Part shown: positions 11,229 to 23,300 of the stretch, piece by piece
Layout of the letters: the number at the start of each line of letters is the position of its first letter
How positions within the stretch are numbered: position 1 is the stretch's first letter
From: Siphonodentalium dalli
Taxonomy: Eukaryota > Mollusca > Scaphopoda > Gadilida > Siphonodentaliidae
NCBI GenBank assembly: GCA_032622095.1
Contig: CP136061.1
Span: 2,356,001 to 2,420,000 of the forward strand
DNA: 64,000 bases
Direction: 5' to 3'
Translations under genes and position numbers: made by a program
The notes under the pieces: model-generated
Database searches by the model: none
What the model saw: the letters and a program-made list of their open reading frames with translations, nothing else
What the model was told of the DNA's origin: nothing

Positions 11229-11314
11229 ATGGGTATATTTAAAGTCCGGAACTGACCGCAGCCTCAAGAAGTTTGTAGTGTGTGATACAACTTTGAGTTC
11301 TTTGAAAGAAAAAG
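11229..11314 (+). CDS. Exon 1 of the seven-exon gene, frameshifted
   Basis: ATG at 11,229 in a good context (GAACATGG) reads MGIFKVRN and then hits TGA at 11,253. The +1-shifted frame continues DRSLKKFVVCDTTLSSLKEK to the donor GTGAGT at 11,315. The two halves join naturally as one N-terminal domain if one base near 11,251-11,254 is surplus. Exon end phase 1 matches exon 2. The cause may be an inactivating mutation, a sequencing error, or splicing that I cannot see. Confidence 0.5.
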
Positions 11315-14300
11315 GTGAGTTGTACATTGATTTGGTTTATTATTAGTATATAAAGCAGGGTATTTTTTGTTTTGAAAATATTGATTAGCGGTTTTTTTTC
11401 AATCCTAAAATATTGGTCAGCAGTTGCTTGAAATTAATTAGCAGTTTCTGGGCCGGGATAATTATGTTATACAAGTTATAGTCTTATATAGAACATTGTA
11501 GAGTGACTCCCCTTAGCCCAGATGCACGCAGGCCACAGGGGGCAGGAATTGTTTATTATGGATAATTATAATATTCTTGGTAAAGGGACACAGCATTTAA
11601 AAATGGTAGCTTCAGGATGAAAATTTCCTTTAAAAAAATAAAAATATTATTCACCATTTGTCATCATCATCATGCATCATACCCCAATAGGCTACTCTAC
11701 GCGTATAAACAAACCCCGTCCCGATCGGACATATAATTCCAGAGATATTCGTCATTAAATCCAGATAAATTCCAAACTTTTCATCGAAAGACTTAAGTTG
11801 TCACCAACAGAATTTCATTAATACCAAATTTATTCAAAAACACCGACTTTCCGCCACGATAAAAACATCTTTTCAACACACCATTTCGTTTACTAAGATC
11901 TAACTTGGGTCGAATCACGTCTGTGCTTTGACAATGACTGACATGCTCCAATTCGGTTTTTATTTGAGTTTGACATGTTTTTGTCGCTCAAACTTGGCCG
12001 GAAAATAATCAATATTTACTGTGGAGATCACTTGTTTTGGAATTGATCTGGATTTAATGATGAATATCTCTGGAATTATATGTCCGATCGGGACGGGGTT
12101 TGTTTCTACGCGTAGAGTAGTCTCTTGTGGAATGATGGATGATGACAAATGGTGAATAATATTTTTATTTTTTTAAAGGCAATTTTTATCCTGAAGCTAC
12201 CATTTTTAAATGCCGTGTCCCTTTACCAAGAATATTATAATTATCCACTATAAACGATTCCTGCCCCCTGTGACGCAGGCATGGAACAAACTGATCAGTC
12301 TATTTTCACGGGTCTCAGTGATCTGTCATTAATTAAGTGCTGTTGAAATTGAATTCTGGATGTGGCAGACCTGCATGGCCCTTCTATTTTTCAATTTTCC
12401 TTCCAGTTCTAACCATTTCTGTAAACTATTTTGTCTGTTTATTCTAATTACTATGCAATTTATAGTTATTGCTGAGAGATCAACCAAATATCGGGTTAAC
12501 ATACAACAGTCTAATACTAGAATCATAATATGGTAATTCAATTGTAGAATCACCGTTGTTACCTGGTGTATACACCGAAAATAGGTGACATTCATACGAA
12601 AGATGATATATAAATTATAATTTGGCACACGTCAAGTTCAAATAACATACTTAATTGAAAAGTAACTTCATGTGAATGTCATCCATTTGCAATATGTCCG
12701 TGCCTATATTTTCTGAGCAGAAATAAAGTCTCTTGCACGTTTTCACGCTCAAATACGTTTCGTTTCGAGTTTAAAACCGCGCTTAATTTTTTAGGGGACT
12801 ATCATCGGACGATCGCATTATTTGACAACAGTTTATCAAAGAGGGATAATTCTATTTCTAATCCTAGCAATTTTCGTAATGTCGAGCGCAATTCGATGAG
12901 ATGTGATAGTTACATTGAAAACGCAGCGGATAAACTCGGGGGGGGGGGGGGGGGCTACACACATTTTGGTTATTTTTGGACGTCTGTACATCTGACGATC
13001 ATAATAATTTATTTGATTGATAATAAAACACGACGAGTGATGAAAATCTCGGAAGGAATGATGATTCGCACATGCGATTCACTTGTCGGGAAATGAATCG
13101 CATCCACTTGATATTGGATCGCATATTGCGATGCGAAACCGAAAAAAAAATACCCTGATAAAGTGCAACCTCACATGACATCTGTTTTCGTTCGGTCTTG
13201 ACCGAGGTAATTTACTGCGCATGATGACGACAGATAACTGAGCCTGACCGACGTTATCCGACACTGCTTGATTTAGTTGCGTCAAGCATCGGTTAGATTT
13301 GGACTGCGCTGTCTGCGCAGATGTCACGTCAAAAAATGTCGCCTGCCTGTGGATTTGACCACGGTTGTTACTACGTTAATATTAGACCACCGTATGTCCA
13401 TATATCATACATGTATGTGATAGGATATGTTGGGATAATAATAATAAATACCTCTATATATTAAAATCTAAATACACATCAGTTATTCTCAACTCGCAAA
13501 TAGCACAAGTGAATAGAAATGATGTCAATGATCGGGTCATGTCTATTCTCGACCTTGGTTTTATCGTACGACGACCGAGCTGTGTGAGGATAGTCTTTGG
13601 TTTGACAGCCACGGTTTGACAGCTGACCGAAGATTAAAACCGTCTCGTCTGAGGTTGCACTAAATGTGTACTGAATGAAATTAAATTTGGTATGCAGGTT
13701 TACTAGCACTAAAGACAGGTCAAGTTCGATTTTGGGTTATGCCAGCCTATTTCCAACTGAGTTACTCTAGTGTTCCAAATAATAGTAAGGGGCGGAATAA
13801 TAGTAGGGAGTGGAAAATTGGGCCAAATTAAATAATATTGCATTTTACCATACCACCCAGTCGAGAAATGCGATAATCACATATCGGCAGCGAGTTACTT
13901 CTATGGGAGCCTGCATCATCACCCAATTTAACACGTACATCGGCCCGATATAACTCGCGGGAACCAAGTTTTGTGGCATTCTCGCTTATCGTACAATTCG
14001 GCTACAGAAACATCTCGGTTACATATAAAAATTATTTAGAGCGGGTCGGTTTAACTTTCGAAGTGGATAAAAACTTGTCATTCGGAGGCATATATCTTAG
14101 ACATTTGGCATATATTGGAAGTCGGACATGATTATAACTTAAAGTTGATAACTATTTGGTCTCAACAGTTCTGAACGAAAAAATAACCAAGTATGATGAC
14201 ATAGAGCCCTTTTAATATATAAATATTTAGTTTTCACAAACAACCGAAATGTGGACTTCTGGCCCTTAATCGGTGACATGATGTGCTATTATGATTTAAA

Positions 14301-17300
14301 TTGTTTTTGTTATCGAATATGATACTTTTCACGAGAAACCGAGATATTTTTTTGCAATCAAACTTTTGAAGCGTGTGTCAGTGTCTCGGATTGTGTATGG
14401 GTTTGAGAAAAAGACATCTTGAGTGCACATTGTCTTTATACTTAGCACGTGTCAGAAAGCGAGTCGGACACGCTATTGTCAAACTTTCGTCGAGCCAGCA
14501 CGGCGCGTCGTTAGTTTGACATTTAAAACGGGCCTGAGGCGGCACGCTGAATGTGTATTATACGGAACGCGGAAACGAATAATAGGTAATATCTCAGGTA
14601 TTTGACAAATATTGGATGTCAAACTGCATGATTCTAAGTTGATAACTATTTGGTCTGAACAGTTTTGTCTGTCCAAATTTTGTAAGTGCTAACACATAAA
14701 CTAGCTTCATGTTGCTGTTGTTTTTTTTTCAGCGGCAGAAAAACTTATGGTCAAGTCAGATGGCTGCAAAATAGTTCTGGAGTGCGACGGGACGGACATT
14801 GAGGACGATGAGGTTTTGTCGGAGTTACGGAGTGAAATATTCCTATTCCTGGAAGCAGGCCAGGTATGGGCCCGGCCAGACTCGGCAAACTCAAACAATG
14901 GCGTTAAAGAACGTTCGGCCACTTCGGAGCAGAGTGTTGCAGACATGCCAGCTGTGGATTCAATTTCATCATCATCTTTAACACCTCCGAGTCAACCATA
15001 TGGTTAGTATGTTATGAAAATTGTCTCTTTTCTGCCAATATTTTTAGCTTATCCACAGTGGGCGAACAAAATACAAGAAGCCCATGCACTTTCCAGATAA
15101 TATAGACAAAAACCCTGATTCTCTGCAAGAAATCTGGTCATTGTTAGGCCAAACAAAAAAATACCTGTGTTTAGGGTTACCCGACCGACCCTATTATTAG
15201 TATGCAAACTTTGCCCAACAAACAAAGTTCTATGTGTCTTCCGGAAGCCAAATGTTTCAAAATATTGAGGGTGTAAAATCCAGTGTTCTGGTCATTTTTT
15301 GGAGCATAAATATAAACCTACATAATTTATTAACTATTCCAGCAGTATAAATCATGCTGGATTGCTTTTGAAATTTTAAATTGAACTTTAATTCAAGATT
15401 TAGAAAGGCAATCTCTTGCGCTGTAACCCAGTATACCCAATCTCCAAACATCAATAGAAAAAATAGTAACATTTGCTCAATAGTCCAAAGATGATGAACA
15501 AGAACAAAATATGAAAATATCGGAGGAATGTATTGAAAAGGAACCATATTTATGAGTTGCCTACATAATATAATTGTAAATGCTAGCCAGATTCTGACAT
15601 GGCAAGGCAAATGGTGAGTTAAGCATGTGGGTCATGTCAATCTTATTGGAAGCAATCAGCCAAGGATACTTACTAGTAGGGTAGGTTGGCCAGGGTAAAA
15701 ATCTGGGTCACTCCAGTGATAATCCCTTATCAATCACTACCCAACAATAGATGGTGGTCATCATAACATCCAGCCCAGTTGGACAAATCCTACCATGAGG
15801 GACATCCACAATGAAAGAATAATTTAATTATACCCCCACTATCAAAGTAGTAAACTGGATTGACTGCGTCCGTCTGTCCGTTCATCCGAGTTGCTCAGTC
15901 TGTTTGTCCGTCCGTCCGTCAGACTTGATAACTTGATCAAATATGAACCAATTTCAATAATTTGTGGTAGACAAGCTTCTTGCAAGAACATCTCAGGCTC
16001 TCAGCATGCTGAAAATTTGGGTTCGGTCCGAATTATTTTGTTAAAGTTATGCCTCATTTTCGACTTATTATCCCCCGCCAAATTGAAAATTTGCGGGGGA
16101 TATAGTAATGGGTTCCGTCCGTCCGTCCGTCTGTCCGTCCGTCCCGAATTTGTAAGAGTCATAACTTGAACAAATGTCAACGGATTTCAAAGATTTATGG
16201 TATTTGAGTTCACCTGACCATTACCTAGAATAAGTTAGTAAGCCAGGTCCGGTCGGATATTTTTACTGGAGTTATTGGACTTTGTTTATTATTTTTGTCG
16301 AATTTACCAAATAGCAAATAGACGACGTCACAGGGCTCATTCCCACAAATGTCAACGGATTTCAAAGATATTTGGTATATGAGTTCACTTGACCAGTATC
16401 TAGAACGAGTTCGCAAACCAGGTCCGGCCGGTTATTTTAAGCAGAGTTATTGGACTTTGTTTATTTTTTTGTGTGCAAATAGACGACGTCACAGGGCTCA
16501 TTTCCACAAATGTCAACGGATTTCAAAGTTTTTTGGTATATGAGTTCACATGACCAGTATCTAGAACGAGTTCGCAAACCAGGTCCGGCCGGATATTTTA
16601 AGCGGAGTTATTGGACTTTGTTTATTTTTTTGTGTGCAAATGGACGACGTCACATGGCTCATTTCCACAAATGTCCACGGATTTCAAAGATTTTTGGTAT
16701 ATGAGTTCACATGACCAGTATCTAGAACGAGTTCGTAAACCACGTCCGGCCGGATATTTTAAGCGGAGTTATTGGACTTGGTTTATTTTTTTGTGTGCAA
16801 ATGGACGACGTCACAGGGCTCATTTCCACAAATGTCAACTGATTTCAAAGATTTTTGGTATATGAGTTCACATGACCAGTACCTAAAATGAATTCGCAAG
16901 CCTGGCTTTTTGACAAAATCCCACCTCTTATTTAGCACATACTGAGAACGCAAACATTATTAATAATGCACTTCCCCAACTGCACAATTTCGGCGGGGGA
17001 TACCGTCGTCTGCGACTGCTTGTTAATTCTAAAATGCTAAACATACTTCAATGGTGCTTTGATAAACCAATGATGATCAACCACAACCAAATATACGATG
17101 TTGTCGATGCATGCACAAGATAGTCAGCTGCAAAAGGTCCCATGCTGTCTGTGCATGCTTATCATTCTTCTATACAGTTCTAGATATTAAAATTTTGGCA
17201 TACACATGTACCATGTTACAAAGACAATTGTGAAATACATACTCAAATGTATTCAACTGTCTAACAAATTGGTGACCCCCACCTATTCAACTTATACCAA

Positions 17301-20300
17301 TATTTATGACCCCCCCCCCCACTTTGACAGCTTTCGCCGCCCCTGGGGAACTCCGAATATTTGTGTTTGAAATACATGTTCAACAATAATTTAATCGTTG
17401 GTGGCAGAAATCAGTAGAATGATATGCATGCAGCCCATGTGGCCCCATCAAATATGCTGTCTACCCAGTCACCAGGGCAAGGGATGCTTGCCCACAACGC
17501 ATCCTGCTCCGGCGTCCCGGGGGATATGGTGTGCCAACTACCCACACACCTTGGCCACCCGCCCGAACCTCTACATGTCAGTTTGGATTTGGGAATGTTT
17601 CTCTCTCCAACGACGGGACAATAGTGTACAGCACACGGTCGACATGGGGCTCATTTGATTCGGGTGTCAAGGCAACACCGAGAGAGCGTTCCCTCGATTA
17701 TAGTGGTGCATGTCGACCTTGAATGCGGTACCTATCATTTTCGAGAGAGCATGTTCAAATAAAAATAATATCGTCTTGGTCCGATCATTATGAAATGTGT
17801 CATTGCTGTTGACATCGATACATGTACATGTATATAGATGTGAATCATCGAGAAAAACTTGCCGTCGTCAGCCATATGGGGGTGTCAGTATTAAAACAAT
17901 CATAGTCACCATCGGCCATCTTGAATTTCAGTACATGTACTTGTGTCACACAATGAATGTTTATTAATCGGCACTACAGACTACCTGTATACCATCTGAC
18001 GATCATTATCAGATTCAGGTAATTTGTTACGAAATAAATGTACTTAAGTGTGAAAAAAACACTACAACCGGGACCTCTCTTTTATACCATTATATATTGT
18101 AATAGCCATGTCAGCTAGGCATATGCATGGCTACATTATGTGGGCCGACCGACCACCCCATGAGTATAACGTCTGATTTAGTTTCACGTACGTTGACTGT
18201 AAAACAAACTTACGCCTGCATAGCAAAAACAAGACAACAACATTAAATATATTATCCTATATATGCAAGGTAGCGGACCCCCTCATGGTACATGTGCATA
18301 CTGTAACATTCAAATAGTAAAATATCATATATTTCTGACATGTGAGTTTGTTTCGGGTTGACACTTGACAGTTCCGGGCTTGCCACGTCAGTTGACAGAC
18401 TCCACCATAGCACATCAAAGTCTGACTGTCGAGCGCGTACGTCGCATGGTAAGTCGACTGTGTCGCATGTCTCTCGAACAATGTTGGTCGCTATTTTACA
18501 TACTAGCTGGTTATATTTTTCGACCAGATATTGTTCGGATAGGGTATTCTTTGTGATAATTGACTTCACTGAGGCAGATAACCATACTTATTTATCAGAA
18601 ACACCCCCCTAGGTGCTTGCTCTGCGTTTAATTTTATCGCTGATAGTGTTGATTTTCCCCCGCCCTTGAGTCGTCAGACCCGTTGTATTGTCGTCACCAC
18701 ACAAACTCCCCGTTTTAGTGGATCCTGGCGAGTAATGGGTTAAGGGGTGTTACTCTCTTTCAAAATTAGGACAGGCTTTCAATGATGAAGGAATCAGCGA
18801 TCAGCGAAATCGAACGACAACTGTGAAACTGACCTTCGCCCGAGACACCCGTCTTCGACAAAGGCTGTCGCCCGTTGTGGTCGCAAGGGTAACTGTGTAG
18901 TACTTACGGAAATGGCTGTTTATACACAAAACTCGTGATTTTTGCGGAGATGGGTTAATTTCTTCGGCTTCTTGAATAATTTGTTTTAAAAGTTCGTGCC
19001 ATCTGTATTTATAAATTTCTCATTTCGCTGTGTAATTAACGCATGAACTCGAGTGACGACTCAAGGCACATGACGACTAAGGGTCGATTTACGTTACTTG
19101 CATGTGTTACACATCTCTGTTCATTGATAAATAATGATGCAATTCTAATGCTGCCCTAGCAATAATGGGATGGGTTTGGTCTACAATTAATGTGGCCTTT
19201 CCATACAAACATGTATATCTGAGGGACACAGTCCTGGGTTTTTTCATTTCATGGGAGTGGTGTAACCATGACACCATAATGGGATTGGTACTTAACCATG
19301 TACTAGTACATATTGCCTGCATAGCCATTGTCCATATATTACCCAATTGATTTGATGAGGGTACAGGGTCATTGACCTATTACAATGCCAGAGAAATGTC
19401 AGGAAAAGTCAGTAATGCATCCAATACTGGCAATCAGTCTTACTCTTATTGGTTTAAGGTTTGTCCTTTTCATTGGAGTAGAGGTGATGTGCCTACCATC
19501 AGGGGTTTGGAGTTTGTCTCATAAATGGAATAATTATGTTATAAGCATCATTCCCAATCCCAAATAGAGCCTTAATTGTAGTTGTCGGTTCCGATTACCA
19601 TAATAACGCGGTCAATATCTTTATTCTTGCAAAGATGAGTCAAAGATATCAAATAAAGTTGTCCTATAACTTCTTTAAATTATTAGTATCTTATCAAAAT
19701 TGAGAGGTTTTACACAGCTGTATACTTGTGTACGCATGGTATGTGACCTGACCAAATATTTCACGTCCACTTCATCTATTGAGATGGTATTTTTGAAGAA
19801 ATCATGATACCGGTAAGGACTATATTTGTCCATAGCAATCAGACTTCCAACTTTAGTATAAATTATCACAAGAAAACTCATGGTTTTGATGATGATTTGA
19901 TCCAAACTCAGGCATGGCTGAGTTACGGCCCTTTGTTTATGGAATTGGTCTCAATTTTTTCATTTCCGGATGATAACTTTAGTAAAAATGTACTGAATGA
20001 AATGAAATTTGGTATGTGGGTTTACTAGCACAAAATACAGGTCAAGTTCGATTTCTGGTTCCGCACGCCTATCTTTTATACCTGAGGTACATGAAGATTC
20101 TGTCATTTCATGCAAGTAATAGTTTTGTTTGCATCAATATGTGCCACCGATTTTCTGAGAAGAATTTAATTTGCATAGTCACATGAATGTGACATGATAC
20201 ATGATACATGTACACTGTACCGTAATACCCAAAAGGGGGTTGTACAACAACATACAGATAAAATAGACACTTGGTACATCTGAAGATGAAGTTGATTGTT

Positions 20301-23300
20301 GGTGTAGATATAGATGACACAATTCCCAAGTTGATCTTGATCATGGTACTATAGAACTCGGATAACTAGAATCTCTGTGAGTAACAAACAAGCGAGGGTT
20401 AATGGCCCTGTAAACTGCTTGTGAACGAGATAGCTAACTGGTTCTTAATTACACCATGTTTCCAAGTATCATATCAATCAGTCTAAACACGTCATGATAT
20501 GATTGCAGACTTGCAGTCAGTCAAAATCGATGTGAGAAATTTTGCAACTTTCACGGTCAAAAGTAGCTATTTCCTTGACTCTAGAGGTGTGTTAAAATGT
20601 CGTACATGGTCCGTATTCCTTGTAAGTTATACTTCAGTACTTGTAACTCTATATATAAAAGAAAATCCTATATCTCTTTTATGTAGAAATCTCTTAATGT
20701 ACAATGTATCTACTCCACCCAGGATTATAACAATCCTTCTTTGACCCCTTTTTATTATATGCAACCACAACCTTCATAGTAGTTGAAAATCAACGTCATA
20801 CATTAGTATGTCGTCGTTTTTCGACTACCTTCATAGCAACACCTTCCAGGGGACTCGGCTTCGTTTATTGGCAAATGACACAACTCTTATTATCGTTTCA
20901 AATGGACTCTCAGTTTCCTGAACTGAGAGCCATATGTTTATTATAAACATTAAATTCAGATATACGATAATTAATATTTAATTATGTATTTATAATATTT
21001 GACAACAAAGGTGAGGGTCACTCAAGGCCCGAGCCCTCTCATGGCCCCTTCTAGTGGCCCCTATCTGAGATGATGGTCCCTGGAAATGTAACGGATGGGA
21101 GGGAGGGTGGGAAATTTTATTATCAAATAGTCTAATGAAATTATGAATAAATGTACACGCTTGTTGTCAATGTATAGATCACAATGGGATTGCAATGATA
21201 CTTCCCTACTCGACGGCTGTTCGAAGCATATCAGCATCATAAGTGTGAAATAATATTATGATCATTTATATTGATATAAATATAATGTGTGTGACTAGAT
21301 ATATGTGTATAGATATGATTTGACAAATAAAATTTGAAATAAACAACAAAATGAAAATAAAACATGACTAAAATCTCTCAATCACATTATCTTCCTATTT
21401 AGGGAACATAATACTGTTCACATTATACATGCATTTCCAGAAGGTAGAGCAGAACAAATGAAACAGCAACTCTCACACATACACGTAAGGCTAGTTGGCT
21501 ACCAGCCTATCCGTTTGAACTTCAGAAACAAAATTTTCTAAATGATACACATTGTCACAGATTGACACAGATACAGTCAGTCGTCATTACAGATTGTGTC
21601 ACTCTGATATTAGCCATTGGGGCCCCCATTACCCATTGCCCCCCCCCCCCCCAGCACCACAGTACACGACATGACCCCGTCGGATATCGAGAAACGCTCA
21701 TTTATACCGCTTACGTGCGTTGGTCACTCGATATTCTGAACTATTTTCTGGAGAAATGTCCGCAGGTTGATCGTTAGCAGGCATATTGTGGCCGTCGGAG
21801 AATGCGGGCCGTTATTTAGGGCATCGAAACCTAAAAGTATAATACTCTACTGTCCAAACAAAGTGTTAATTTTCAGTCGATACACGTAACATAACTAACA
21901 TTGGCTGTCCTGTTATTGCACTAACGTTCGTTGGTATATTCCATGGGCAGTAACTCTAATCTATTAGCTGACGAGAAAACACGTGGTCGCGTGTTTATAT
22001 TTCAAAGCACACAGACGATGAAAATTCAATCAAGAATGATTTAACCACCGGTTATTACAAGTCGTAAATAAATTTGTATTATGTGTATTTTGGCCCGTAT
22101 ATTAAAACACTTATGGGGTGGAATTATGTGCTAATTAAGCCTGATTTATATTGTTGTTTTAAACAGTTTATTTGTATTTCCACACATGACTCGTTTGTTC
22201 GTCGTTCTCTGCCATGATTGCCGCGGAAGTTGTGACAACCGAAACTACGGGTTTTCCGAAATTGCTACGGTTGTCATTTCCGGTTTTTCCCGACAACCGA
22301 AACCGAACTGATTCCACGGTTAACCGCCCATCTCTAGTAGTTGAGTACATACATGTATAAATTATAACAGTTCCAACATCCTCGCCCGCCTATAGTACTA
22401 GTAAGGTCCAAGTTATTAATCAATATATTACAATGTATATCGTCGTCGTTCAAATAATATTTCCACCACCATTGACCTTCCCTTCTATGGAGCACACTAA
22501 AGATGCATGGAGTCAATTGCCCTTACCATCCCATGAAGTCAGTTGAGTGGATTGACGTCGTTGATTAAAATTTTAACGTTACTATCTGTTTTCGCACCAA
22601 AATTTACCAACAGTTTCCCAACTTCGTGGTCATGGGGTTTGCAACTCCCCGATTAGCTTCATGACCCAATGGAACACTAACAATCATCAGTCAATCCTTA
22701 AATACAAGTTCCTTTGGATTTTCTCCCTGTGTCGTAACTCCGCTGCCCTCTGATCGAGGTCTAATCGGAGCAAGCCAAATTCCTTTCTGTGTTCTTCCTT
22801 GACGTAAGTCGGTAGACTGTTCATTGTTCTGGTACCAAGTATTCTTTCGCGGGGGACTCGCCCGTAAACCGAGTACCATACAAGGGTAGTACGTGGAGCG
22901 CTGTAATTACAGCTGCATATATGACGAAACCTGATGACTGGGGTAAAGTCAAGCGCTTAGAGCCACCTGGGATAAGCGCTATATAAATGATGCGACTTTA
23001 CTTTACTTTTTACTTTACTAGTAAATTGAGTGTAAACCGCGGCAGTTTTGAATAAGCCATGTGTAACACCGGAATATTATATAACGCTAAATTTCGGTCT
23101 AAATATTACATCTGTGACATCTATTACAATTGTTTGAGTTAAAAGTGTGCCTTTAAGACTGTAGTATCACTTGGTCTCAATAATTATTCCCCCAAACAAT
23201 TAAATATTCCGCTTCCGAGATTTGACTACTTTTTGCATTTACCAAATACATGTAGCTGCTGCTGAAATAAAAAATAATGTGATTTCATTTCAAATTTATA

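Noticed and set aside
16349-16865. Three similar ORFs of 64-84 codons
   Set aside because: They arise from the 161-bp tandem core, which shifts frame each unit.
18252-18612. Overlapping ORFs of 60-105 codons on both strands
   Set aside because: No frame resembles a protein family, and no splice context links them to the surrounding gene.
20907-20929. Perfect 9-bp stem with 5-base loop as a histone-type 3' stem-loop or terminator
   Set aside because: The sequence does not fit the histone consensus and no histone gene is near. An isolated hairpin is expected by chance.
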